From assembly GCA_944390305.1 (NCBI GenBank), contig CALXPX010000016.1, forward strand, positions 1 to 17,096: a DNA stretch of 17,096 nucleotides, in the 5' to 3' direction. Source of the stretch: an uncultured Clostridia bacterium. Its GTDB lineage: Bacteria > Bacillota > Clostridia > TANB77 > CAG-508. Numbering within the stretch: position 1 is the first letter of the stretch; each line of letters starts with the position of its first letter. A model generated the notes under the pieces. It saw only the letters and a list, made by a program, of their open reading frames with translations. It was not told the DNA's origin and did no database searches. Below are positions 1 through 6,829 of this stretch, piece after piece. The translations under genes and the position numbers were made by a program.

Positions 1-404
1 AAGAATTAGAAAATGTTCTAGAAGAAATAATACAAAAAGAAATTGAAAAGATATTTGTTTTAGCACAAACTACATACAGTATAAAAAAGTTTGAAGAATG
101 CACAAAAAAAATCAAAGAAAAACTTTTAAATAAAGAAATAGAAATTAAAAACACAATATGTAATGCAACAGAAATTAGACAAAAAGAGACTGAGGATTTA
201 TCTAAAAGAGTAGATTATATGATTATAGTAGGAGGAAAAAATAGTTCTAATACAAAAAAACTTTATGATATTGCAAAAAATAATTGTAAAAATACTATAT
301 TAGTAGAAAGAATATCTGAAATAAATTTAGAATTATTAGAAAAATATGACAAAATTGGCATAATGGCAGGAGCTTCTACACCATCATCTTCATATACTGT
401 ATAA
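1..404 (+). CDS. ispH: 4-hydroxy-3-methylbut-2-enyl diphosphate reductase (IspH), C-terminal part
   Basis: This is the 3' end of ispH; the start lies before the window and the first whole codon is at base 3. IspH is a [4Fe-4S] enzyme that makes IPP and DMAPP in the last step of the MEP isoprenoid pathway, which also supplies undecaprenyl phosphate for the cell wall. The visible residues carry AQTT, NTICNATEIRQ (Cys codon at 159-161, the third cluster-ligating Cys of the family), the diphosphate-binding GGKNSSN, and GAST. The protein stops only six residues after GASTP (SSSYTV). Many family members run roughly ten or more residues further, or continue into S1 domains as in some clostridia, so the tail is unusually short here. 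All catalytic motifs visible in this part are intact. The gene is followed by a strong hairpin terminator. The family call is secure. Confidence 0.95.
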   Translation, partial: ELENVLEEIIQKEIEKIFVLAQTTYSIKKFEECTKKIKEKLLNKEIEIKNTICNATEIRQKETEDLSKRVDYMIIVGGKNSSNTKKLYDIAKNNCKNTILVERISEINLELLEKYDKIGIMAGASTPSSSYTV

Positions 405-450
405 TAAACATAAAAAGATTAATAAGTAAAATAAGTAAAAATTATTACAA

Positions 451-489
451 AAAAATAGAGCTTAAGATTTTTCCCTAAGCTCTATTTTT
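451..489. terminator. Bidirectional rho-independent terminator between ispH and the Sel1 gene
   Basis: A perfect 14-bp inverted repeat pairs 451-464 (AAAAATAGAGCTTA) with 476-489, with an 11-nt loop. Because the arms start with an A run and end with a T run, the structure can stop transcription from both strands. It lies between the converging ends of ispH (404) and the minus-strand gene (497). Confidence 0.9.
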
Positions 490-496
490 ATTTATT

Positions 497-2044
497 TTAT
501 GGTATTTCTATGGGCTTTATAGTATTATTTATTTGACTTAAATTATCTTCTATTTCTTTTTTTATCTTAAGAGTATAATTGCTATTTTGCTCACATTTTT
601 CTTTATAAAAACTTAGTTTATTTAAATAATATTGCTCTGACTTATTGCTTTCTAAATATAATTTATAATAAATATAAATCAGTTCTCTTGAAGCTTCTAT
701 TAACTCATCAGATACATCATTTAGTAATTGAATTGCCTTTGATATATCTTTTTTTATTCCAATTTCTAAATTTCCATTTGTATAAAAATATTTTGCAAGA
801 TTATATTTAGACCATGGACATAGGTTCATTTTAGGACTTTGGGATGAAATTGTATAAAATTCAAAAGCTTTTGTTAGATTTTTTTCTTTTACAATTCCTA
901 ACCTGAAAAACTCTCCAATTTTGTTAGCAGCCCAACTTTCACCGGATTTAGCAGAAATAATATAATAATCATAGGCTTTTGAAAAATTCTTATCATCTTC
1001 ATATATTTTTCCAAGATTGTTATAGGCATATATATTTCCCAATGATATAGATTTATTAAACATTTCTATTGCTTTTGTCTTATTTTTATTTATATGAGGA
1101 ATATTACCATTTAATATAATTAATCCTAAACTATTAAATGCGTTAGAACATTTTAGCTTTCTTGCTTTATTAAAGTATTTAAAGGCCAGATATTGATCTT
1201 TTTTTGATTTGTTTCCAATGTATCCTTTATAATATAGATAACCAATTGCCCAATTAGCAACTGGATGATTATGCTCAGCAGCAATTTTATAATACTGATA
1301 AGCTTCTTCATACCTAGCTTTGCCTGAAACTATTCCATAAAATTCCATAGAAGCAATTTCAAAGCAAGCAAAAGGATTATTTTTATTTGCTAATTCTTTA
1401 ATTCCTCTTATAGACCAAATTCCAGAATTTAATTGTATTTTTATAAACTCTTGAATATCATTTACGGAAATATTTGTATTATAAATATTTTTTTCTATAA
1501 TATCATTTAATTGTTCATTAATAAATATTGGTTGCTTTTTTTCTAATATAACATAAAATAATACTTGCACAAAAAAATCATATAATTTGTTTTCTTCTAG
1601 ATCTTTATATAATTCATTTGATAGTTGAATACTTACATCTGAATCATTTTTACTTATTGTATATAATCTGTTACATATATGCTTTAACCTTAAATTATTA
1701 TTGATGTCCTCTATAGTAATATTATCCATATTACTGCTATTTTTATCTTCAATAAGTTCTAATATTTTACCAATAGTTGTTACTAATATATTACTATCTT
1801 TTTCAAAACTATTTTTAATAGACTTAAAGTAGTCTTTATATTTTGGGTTTATAGCTCTTAACCCAGTACAGTAATTATTTACAGTACTATCTGCAATATT
1901 ATAAGTATTAAAAATTATTGAAAATAAATCTGCTTGTAAAAACATATGTGTAGTATTTGATTCTTCTTTTAGTATTCTAAATAAATTTCCTAGTGAAAGA
2001 TAATTATCATTTATATTTAATCTTATAAATTTTTTGCTTGACAT
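497..2044 (-). CDS. Sel1-repeat (SLR) protein with an unrecognised N-terminal region
   Basis: A 515-aa soluble protein with no signal peptide or membrane segment. Residues about 222-450 form a run of Sel1/TPR-like helical repeats of about 36-40 residues (for example EEAYQYYKIAAEHNHPVANW, then AIGYLYYKGYIGN, TKAIEMFNKSISLGNIYAYN, SKAYDYYIISAKSGESWAAN). Such repeats usually form a protein-binding scaffold. Residues 1-75 are a compact, probably helical segment (LGNLFRILKEES, STVNNYCTGLRAINPKYKDY) that I cannot assign to a named domain. Residues 80-215 are helical and poorly defined; the C-terminus (465-515) is charged and coil-prone. The ATG at 2044 is preceded by GGAGG (complement of 2054-2058) at 9-nt spacing and a near-consensus promoter. 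The gene stands alone and converges on ispH. The partner is unknown; Sel1 proteins serve signalling, secretion or toxin-associated roles, and nothing here decides between them. Confidence 0.85.
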   Translation of the reverse strand: MSSKKFIRLNINDNYLSLGNLFRILKEESNTTHMFLQADLFSIIFNTYNIADSTVNNYCTGLRAINPKYKDYFKSIKNSFEKDSNILVTTIGKILELIEDKNSSNMDNITIEDINNNLRLKHICNRLYTISKNDSDVSIQLSNELYKDLEENKLYDFFVQVLFYVILEKKQPIFINEQLNDIIEKNIYNTNISVNDIQEFIKIQLNSGIWSIRGIKELANKNNPFACFEIASMEFYGIVSGKARYEEAYQYYKIAAEHNHPVANWAIGYLYYKGYIGNKSKKDQYLAFKYFNKARKLKCSNAFNSLGLIILNGNIPHINKNKTKAIEMFNKSISLGNIYAYNNLGKIYEDDKNFSKAYDYYIISAKSGESWAANKIGEFFRLGIVKEKNLTKAFEFYTISSQSPKMNLCPWSKYNLAKYFYTNGNLEIGIKKDISKAIQLLNDVSDELIEASRELIYIYYKLYLESNKSEQYYLNKLSFYKEKCEQNSNYTLKIKKEIEDNLSQINNTIKPIEIP

Positions 2045-2065
2045 TTACATAATCCTCCATGGGTA

Positions 2066-2094
2066 ATTATACTACTAAATATAAATACAGTCAA
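2066..2094 (-). promoter_or_regulatory. Sigma-A promoter of the Sel1-repeat gene
   Basis: On the minus strand, TTGACT (complement of 2089-2094), a 17-nt spacer and TATAAT (complement of 2066-2071). The expected start of transcription, about 2059, lies just before the GGAGG, so the 5' leader is only about 15 nt. Transcription and translation signals are packed tightly and no room is left for a leader-based switch. Confidence 0.85.
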
Positions 2095-2102
2095 ATATTT
2101 TT

Positions 2103-2137
2103 GTGAATTATTCGTGAAATATATTTTGTAGCGTGAA
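2103..2137. promoter_or_regulatory. Three GTGAA direct repeats between divergent promoters
   Basis: GTGAA occurs at 2103-2107, 2114-2118 and 2133-2137 (11 and 19 bp apart). They lie exactly between the -35 box of the minus-strand Sel1 promoter (2089-2094) and the -35 box of the plus-strand hydrolase promoter (2148-2153). One helical turn and nearly two turns separate the copies, as expected for a protein bound to one face. The regulator is unknown and chance is possible. Confidence 0.35.
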
Positions 2138-2147
2138 TATGAATGGG

Positions 2148-2176
2148 TTGATATGTATTTCTTTTTCTTGTAAAAT
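2148..2176 (+). promoter_or_regulatory. Sigma-A promoter of the hydrolase-murF-ddl operon
   Basis: TTGATA (2148-2153), a 17-nt spacer and TAAAAT (2171-2176). The expected start near 2183 gives an unusually long leader of about 150 nt before the hydrolase. I see no strong terminator hairpin or known riboswitch in the leader; it is very AT-rich. Confidence 0.65.
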
Positions 2177-2326
2177 GTATAAAAATTATTTAAGGTAATT
2201 ATAAATTATATATGAACAAAATGGATTTAAAATTAAACTTAAGAAATTTTATAAATATTGGTATTTTAATGATATTGATAATTACTAAATAATTTATAAA
2301 TTTTTAAATAAAAGCAATATATTTTT

Positions 2327-2337
2327 AAGGATGTGAT
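2327..2337 (+). promoter_or_regulatory. Near-perfect Shine-Dalgarno that argues against the GTG start
   Basis: AAGGATGTGAT matches the full anti-SD complement AAGGAGGTGAT except for one base. The in-frame GTG (2333) lies inside this element, so it is badly placed as a start. The in-frame codon at optimal spacing is ATA at 2342-2344, eight bases after the core, and it is followed by Lys-Thr-Ile-Ile, which fits a family N-terminus of the form MKTII. Confidence 0.6.
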
Positions 2338-3115
2338 TCTAATAAAAACTATTATTAAAAACTTAAGTATAAATTATATAAAAAAAGGATCTGGAAAAAC
2401 AGTTTTAATTCTTCCTGGTTGGGGAACTACAATTAATACATATATGACACTTATTAATTCTATATCTAATTATGCGACTGTTTACTGTTTAGACATGCCA
2501 GGCTTTGGTGAATCACAAGAGCCCTCTACATATTGGAATATAGATGATTATGTGGAATTTATTATTGAGTTTATTAAAAAGCAAGAAATAAAAAAACTTG
2601 ATTTAATTGGACACTCAAATGGTGGCAGAATTATTATAAAATTAATGAATGAAAAAAACTTGGATTTTGAAGTTGATAAGATAATATTAATTGGAAGTGC
2701 TGGAATAGTACATAAAAAAACTTTATCACAAGTATTCAAAATAAAAACATATAAATTCTTAAAAAAGACTGTAGAATTTAAACCTATTAAATTGATATTT
2801 CCTAATCTACTTACAAAATTAAAAAATCATTTTGGATCAGAGGATTATAAAAATGCTACTCCAATAATGAGACAAACTTTAGTTAATCTTGTAAATACGG
2901 ATTTAAGAGAATATTTACCAAATATAAATGTTCCAACATTATTAATTTGGGGAGAAAATGATACTGCAACTCCAATATCTGATGGTGAAATTATGGAAAA
3001 AATGATACCAGATGCGGGGTTAATAAAGGTAGAAAACTCTTCACATTATGTTTTTTTAGAAAAACCCCAATATGTAAATATAATTATTAATACATTCTTA
3101 AGTGGAGGGAAATAA
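2333..3115 (+). CDS. Alpha/beta hydrolase of the murF-ddl operon
   Basis: A 260-aa alpha/beta-fold hydrolase (numbering from the GTG at 2333). The oxyanion-hole region is PGWG (28-31). The nucleophile elbow is GHSNGGR with Ser95. The acid is Asp210 in WGENDTATP and the catalytic His is His238 in SSHYVFLEKP, so the triad is complete. There is no signal peptide; it should be cytoplasmic. The substrate is not predictable. The gene overlaps the next start by one base (TAATG), which implies translational coupling to the MurF-type ligase, and hydrolases of this type recur beside Mur ligase/Ddl genes in clostridia (from memory). The start is doubtful: the GTG sits within the Shine-Dalgarno, and the well-spaced codon is ATA 2342 where relatives would have ATG. 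If ATA is used, expression would be poor; if neither is used, the gene is impaired at initiation. Confidence 0.85.
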   Translation: MILIKTIIKNLSINYIKKGSGKTVLILPGWGTTINTYMTLINSISNYATVYCLDMPGFGESQEPSTYWNIDDYVEFIIEFIKKQEIKKLDLIGHSNGGRIIIKLMNEKNLDFEVDKIILIGSAGIVHKKTLSQVFKIKTYKFLKKTVEFKPIKLIFPNLLTKLKNHFGSEDYKNATPIMRQTLVNLVNTDLREYLPNINVPTLLIWGENDTATPISDGEIMEKMIPDAGLIKVENSSHYVFLEKPQYVNIIINTFLSGGK

Positions 3116-4656
3116 TGAAAGCAATTATAATAATAGAATATGTAATTAACTTAATAATTTTACTTATTTTTCATATGCATATGTTTCAATTAAATTCATA
3201 TTTTTTAAAAAAACATTTAAATTGGATGAAATCAAACATTTCAAAAATAGTAATACAGTTACCAATAATTGTAATTCCAATAATATTATTGATGATTAAT
3301 AATATTATAACTAATATAATTTCTATACTACTCTTAGCTTTTTTGATTTTATATAATCTTCCTAAGAAAAAAGCAAAAATTGCTTTTAATCTTACTTCTA
3401 GAGTAATAAGAATGTTCATAACTGAAGCAATATTAATTTTAATTATAATGTTGATTAATAAAGATATAATCTTAATAAAATTAAGCATATTGAATATTTT
3501 GGCTCCTATTATGGCAATTATAGCTAATTGTATAAATTTCCCAATAGAGAAATTGATAAGAAATAAATATATTAATCAAGCTAAAAAAATATTAGCAGAT
3601 ATGCCTAATTTGATAGTAATAGGTGTTACAGGAAGTTATGGAAAGACAAGTGTAAAGAACTTTTTGGAAAGAACTTTATCTAGTAAATACGAAGTACTAT
3701 CTACACCTAAAAATTACAATACAACAATGGGAGTTGTAAAAACAATAAGAGAAAATTTAAAACCTATTCATCAAATATTTATATGTGAGATGGGAGCTAC
3801 TAATGTTGGAGATATAAAAGAAATTTGTGATATCGTAAAGCCGAAGTTTGGAGTTATAACTGCAATAGGTCCACAACATTTACAAAGTTTTAAAACTATT
3901 GATAACATTATAAAAACTAAATTTGAATTGGCAGATAGTGTTAGAAAAAATGGTGGAGTAACATTTCTAAACTATAATAATGAATATATTATGAATAAGG
4001 AAAAAGAAGGTAATATTATAACATATGGTGTAAATAATCCAGACTTAGACTATAATAGCTATAATTTAAGATCATCTTCACAAGGATTATCTTTTACAAT
4101 GTTTGATAAAAAAAATAACGAAGAAATAGAATTTAAAACTAAGCTTATTGGAAAACATAATATTATAAATCTTACAGCAGCTATTGCTGTAGCTAACTAT
4201 TTAGGAATTACTCTTAAGAGTTTAATACCACATATAAGAAAAATAGAAAGTGTTAGGCATAGATTACAATTAATATCAAGAGATAATTTTAATATAATTG
4301 ATGATTCATATAACTCAAATCCAGTTAGTTCAAAATCTGCGATTGATACACTGGCTGAATTTGATGGAACAAAAATAATTGTTACTCCAGGTTTAATAGA
4401 ATTAGGAGAAGATGAGGAAAAATATAATTTCGAATTAGGACAATATATGACTAAATATTGTGATTATATATTTTTGGTAAATAGTAAGTCTACTAAATTT
4501 GTATTAGATGGAATTATAGATAAAAATTTTAATAAAGATAAAGTATTTAGTGTAAATATCCCATGTGAAGCTATCCAACAAATTTCAAGACTAAATACTG
4601 GTAAAAAAATAACGGTCTTATTAGAAAATGATTTACCAGATAATTATAATATATAA
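3115..4656 (+). CDS. murF: Membrane-anchored MurF-type Mur ligase (UDP-MurNAc-tripeptide:D-Ala-D-Ala ligase)
   Basis: A 513-aa protein. Residues 1-145 are strongly hydrophobic with about four or five membrane helices (about 3-25, 44-62, 64-82, 104-118, 121-142). They stand where cytosolic MurF has its soluble UDP-MurNAc-binding domain. The Mur ligase ATPase follows: P-loop GVTGSYGKTS (170-179), KNYNTTMGV (199-207), CEMGA (224-228), and TKFEL (268-272), which may hold the carbamylated Lys. The C-terminal ligase domain has GKHNIINLTAA (346-356), ESVRHRL (378-384) and DDSYNSNP (396-403). All key motifs are present. MurF adds D-Ala-D-Ala to the UDP-MurNAc tripeptide at the membrane face. The start follows GGAGGG and overlaps the hydrolase stop. 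It is directly upstream of ddl, which makes its substrate. A conventional murF elsewhere in the genome is possible, so this could be a specialised paralogue. Confidence 0.85.
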   Translation: MKAIIIIEYVINLIILLIFHMHMFQLNSYFLKKHLNWMKSNISKIVIQLPIIVIPIILLMINNIITNIISILLLAFLILYNLPKKKAKIAFNLTSRVIRMFITEAILILIIMLINKDIILIKLSILNILAPIMAIIANCINFPIEKLIRNKYINQAKKILADMPNLIVIGVTGSYGKTSVKNFLERTLSSKYEVLSTPKNYNTTMGVVKTIRENLKPIHQIFICEMGATNVGDIKEICDIVKPKFGVITAIGPQHLQSFKTIDNIIKTKFELADSVRKNGGVTFLNYNNEYIMNKEKEGNIITYGVNNPDLDYNSYNLRSSSQGLSFTMFDKKNNEEIEFKTKLIGKHNIINLTAAIAVANYLGITLKSLIPHIRKIESVRHRLQLISRDNFNIIDDSYNSNPVSSKSAIDTLAEFDGTKIIVTPGLIELGEDEEKYNFELGQYMTKYCDYIFLVNSKSTKFVLDGIIDKNFNKDKVFSVNIPCEAIQQISRLNTGKKITVLLENDLPDNYNI

Positions 4657-4686
4657 ATATAATAATATAGAAAAGGATTGATGATT

Positions 4687-5529
4687 ATGAAGATTAAAAT
4701 TGGTGTATTTTTTGGTGGAAAAAGTGTAGAACATGAAGTTTCTATAATTACAGCTATTCAAGCTATTGAAAATATGGATAAAAATAAATATGATATTATT
4801 CCAATATATATTTCAAAGGAAAATAAAATGTATTGTGGTGAATATATAGGAGACATTACTAGATATAAAAACATTGATGATTTAATAAAAATAAGTCATC
4901 AAGTAACTCTAGCACAAATTAATAATAAAGTTGCATTATTAAGATGTAACAAGAAATTCTTAAAAAACAATATATATGATTATATTGATATTGCATTTCC
5001 TATTGTTCATGGTACAAATGTAGAAGATGGTACTTTACAAGGTTATCTAAAAATCTTTAATATTCCTTATGTAGGAAGTGATGTAATGGCTTCTGCATGC
5101 GGAATGGATAAATATGTATGCAAATGTATTTTAAAAGAAAATGATATACCTGTATTAGACTGTAAGTGTTTTACTTTAAAAGATTATAATGAAGATTTAG
5201 AAAAAGTTATAAATACAATAGAAGAAAATTTTTCATATCCTGTAATTGTTAAGCCTGTTAATTTAGGCTCTAGTGTAGGAATAAAGATAGCAAAAAATTT
5301 AGAAGAACTTAAAGATGCTATAGAAGATGCATTTTTATATTCGAAAAAGATACTTGTAGAAAGAGCTATTAAAAATTTACGAGAAATCAATTGTTCTGTT
5401 GTTGGAGATTATGAATCTGCAGAAGCATCTGAATGTGAAGAACCTATAAAAACAGATGAAATCTTAAGTTTTAATGATAAATATATATCTGGTAGGAAAG
5501 AGGCAAGCGGAAAGCTAATGCGGAACTAA
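4687..5529 (+). CDS. ddl: D-alanine-D-alanine ligase, N-terminal part (reading frame broken)
   Basis: The N-terminal 280 residues of an ATP-grasp D-Ala-D-Ala ligase. The start is the ATG at 4687, nine bases after AAAAGGA; the upstream TTG 4678 and ATG 4681 are too close to it. Motifs are GVFFGGKSVEHEVS (residues 6-19), FPIVHGTNVEDGTLQGYL (104-121), VKPVNLGSSVGI (188-199), LREINCSV and FNDKYISG. The Lys-Tyr pair (265-266) sits where D-Ala-specific ligases carry the tyrosine that favours D-Ala over D-lactate. The frame then runs into TAA at 5527-5529. The conserved remainder continues at once in the +1 frame (5534-5887), so this is one gene with a frameshift, not a short enzyme. Alone it lacks the metal-binding Asp/Glu/Asn residues and would be inactive. 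It lies 30 bases after murF and is probably cotranscribed with it. Confidence 0.85.
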   Translation: MKIKIGVFFGGKSVEHEVSIITAIQAIENMDKNKYDIIPIYISKENKMYCGEYIGDITRYKNIDDLIKISHQVTLAQINNKVALLRCNKKFLKNNIYDYIDIAFPIVHGTNVEDGTLQGYLKIFNIPYVGSDVMASACGMDKYVCKCILKENDIPVLDCKCFTLKDYNEDLEKVINTIEENFSYPVIVKPVNLGSSVGIKIAKNLEELKDAIEDAFLYSKKILVERAIKNLREINCSVVGDYESAEASECEEPIKTDEILSFNDKYISGRKEASGKLMRN

Positions 5530-5533
5530 ATCA

Positions 5534-5887
5534 ATGAATGCGGGAGTGCTAAATTTACCTGCAAATATTACTAAAGAAGTAAAAGAGACTATTCAAGAGT
5601 TTAGCTTAAAAACATTTAAAGTATTAGGATGCTCTGGTGTTATCCGTATAGACTTTATAATAGATAATGATACAAATGAAATTTATGTTAATGAGGTAAA
5701 TACAATACCAGGTTCTTTATCATTCCACTTATGGAAAGCTACGAATTTAAATTATACTGATCTACTTAATAAGTTAATTGACTTGGGATTAAAGAGAAAT
5801 AGAGAAGAAAAAAATATAACATATTCTTTTGACATCAATATCTTATCTGGATACAGCTTAAAAGGTTTAAAAGGGAGTAAAATATAA
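5534..5887 (+). CDS. ddl: D-alanine-D-alanine ligase, C-terminal part in the +1 frame
   Basis: A 117-residue frame that completes the ligase begun at 4687. It holds the end of the omega loop (NLPANIT), GCSGVIRIDF with a metal-binding Asp, and NEVNTIPGSLSFHLW with the Glu and Asn metal/phosphate ligands. It ends in a Gly/Lys/Ser-rich tail (GLKGLKGSKI order) as seen in clostridial Ddl proteins. The frame is open from 5519. An in-frame TAA at 5516-5518 and the other frame's TAA at 5527-5529 confine the shift to about 5516-5529. The ATG at 5534 has only a weak possible ribosome site, so a separately translated half is unlikely but not excluded. The sequence downstream of the break is well preserved, so the lesion is recent, programmed or an error. 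A joined product would be about 399 aa, somewhat longer than typical Ddl. Confidence 0.8.
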   Translation: MNAGVLNLPANITKEVKETIQEFSLKTFKVLGCSGVIRIDFIIDNDTNEIYVNEVNTIPGSLSFHLWKATNLNYTDLLNKLIDLGLKRNREEKNITYSFDINILSGYSLKGLKGSKI

Positions 5888-5889
5888 GT

Positions 5890-6513
5890 ATGTTACAAAG
5901 TGATATTAAATTAATGTTATCATCACTTACTGAAGATAAAAAAGCATTAAGAAAATTATGCGATACTGGATATTTTTCTTATTCTAATAAATCTACTAAA
6001 GGAGGGGTAGCTATAGTAAATAATGAAATCTTAATATCTTTAGTAGAAGATATACACGATGAATCTAAAGCTATTGCTACTGTTAGCTCTTTAAATAGAG
6101 GAACTTATATATTTAAATTGTTTAACGAAAATTATGCACAGCATCAGTTTGATGTAAAAAATCCATATAAAGAAAATGGTGGAGGATTTTATATGGGTAG
6201 ATTACAAGGTATAAGCAAAAATAAAGTAGCCAGTGAAATCTCTTTGATACGAGAATACTTTGCAAAAATCCAAGAAAAATCTGATGAAAGACAAGCTCAT
6301 CCTTTAAGATGCAGGATTACTAGTATTTTTAAGCATTTAGAAAGAAAGCCTAAAGGAAATATATTGATACTATTACAAGAGACTATAGAAAAATTAAATA
6401 AATGTAAAAACTTAGATGAACAAGACTCTTTATTAAAAAAGGTAGCAGTACATAATCCAATAAATGATAATAATACCAGAGTTCGTAATTTGAACCTTGA
6501 TAAAACTAGATGA
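5890..6513 (+). CDS. Uncharacterised 207-aa protein downstream of ddl
   Basis: I do not recognise this protein. It starts two bases after the ddl stop; AAGGGAG (5871-5877), inside the last ddl codons, lies 12 bases before the ATG. Codon use and AT content match the neighbours and the frame is long, so it is very likely a real gene. It is soluble and basic with no signal peptide or membrane helix. The first 110 residues look mixed alpha/beta (KGGVAIVNNEILISLVEDI, AIATVSSLNRGTYIFKLFNE) and include a glycine-rich ENGGGFYMGRLQG. Residues 110-185 look helical and charged (ISLIREYFAKIQEK, FKHLERKPKGN, LLQETIEKLNKCK). The C-terminus is Asn/Arg-rich. Position implies cotranscription with ddl; coupling to ddl translation would be affected by the frameshift. 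Confidence 0.7.
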   Translation: MLQSDIKLMLSSLTEDKKALRKLCDTGYFSYSNKSTKGGVAIVNNEILISLVEDIHDESKAIATVSSLNRGTYIFKLFNENYAQHQFDVKNPYKENGGGFYMGRLQGISKNKVASEISLIREYFAKIQEKSDERQAHPLRCRITSIFKHLERKPKGNILILLQETIEKLNKCKNLDEQDSLLKKVAVHNPINDNNTRVRNLNLDKTR

Positions 6514-6531
6514 ATTTTTAGATAGATTTTC

Positions 6532-6561
6532 TTGAAAAATAAAGCAGTAATATATTATAAT
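6532..6561 (+). promoter_or_regulatory. Sigma-A promoter of the 69-aa gene
   Basis: TTGAAA (6532-6537), an 18-nt spacer and TATAAT (6556-6561). The expected start is near 6568, giving a leader of about 32 nt to the ATG at 6601. It separates this small gene from the ddl operon. Confidence 0.7.
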
Positions 6562-6600
6562 AATTATATAACATTAGATGTAAGAAAGTAGGAATAATAT

Positions 6601-6810
6601 ATGAGAGAATATATAATAAATATTGAATTTGAAAATTGGAGTAATCAATTGTGGTTTATGAATGAAGATACTCCTGAAATAAATGAAAAATGGAATAATG
6701 CTATAGAAAAAATTGACTCTTTAAAAGAATCTTCAAATAATGCTTTATCTTTTCAGCAAAATGTTATAGAATATCTGCAAAGTTTAGGTTTTATAAGAAT
6801 TCAAAAATAA
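6601..6810 (+). CDS. Small uncharacterised protein, 69 aa
   Basis: An acidic 69-residue protein with no membrane segment or cysteine. It is rich in Asn, Glu and Trp (three Trp in the first 31 residues: FENWSNQLWF and EKWNNAI) and looks largely helical from about residue 28, ending in QSLGFIRIQK. The ribosome site TAGGAA lies about six bases before the ATG. It has its own good promoter (6532-6561) and its own terminator (6830-6873), and such a complete transcription unit argues strongly that it is real. I do not recognise the family. A small regulator, an antitoxin-like partner or an adaptor would all fit its size, with no evidence to choose between them. Confidence 0.65.
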   Translation: MREYIINIEFENWSNQLWFMNEDTPEINEKWNNAIEKIDSLKESSNNALSFQQNVIEYLQSLGFIRIQK

Positions 6811-6829
6811 ATTTTTATATATAGATTAG

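Noticed and set aside
2212..2292. A 26-codon hydrophobic ORF in the hydrolase leader (MNKMDLKLNLRNFINIGILM start)
   Set aside because: No ribosome site at usable distance (AAGG is 16 bases away) and such ORFs are common by chance in AT-rich DNA; a leader peptide cannot be excluded.
3186..3488. A 100-codon minus-strand frame opposite the membrane part of murF
   Set aside because: It mirrors the hydrophobic codons of murF; no initiation signals.
5482..5504. An internal SD-like AAAGAGG upstream of the ddl frame break as proof of programmed frameshifting
   Set aside because: It is too far from the shift window and no recognised slippery codon (such as CTT TGA) is present, so it does not by itself support programming.
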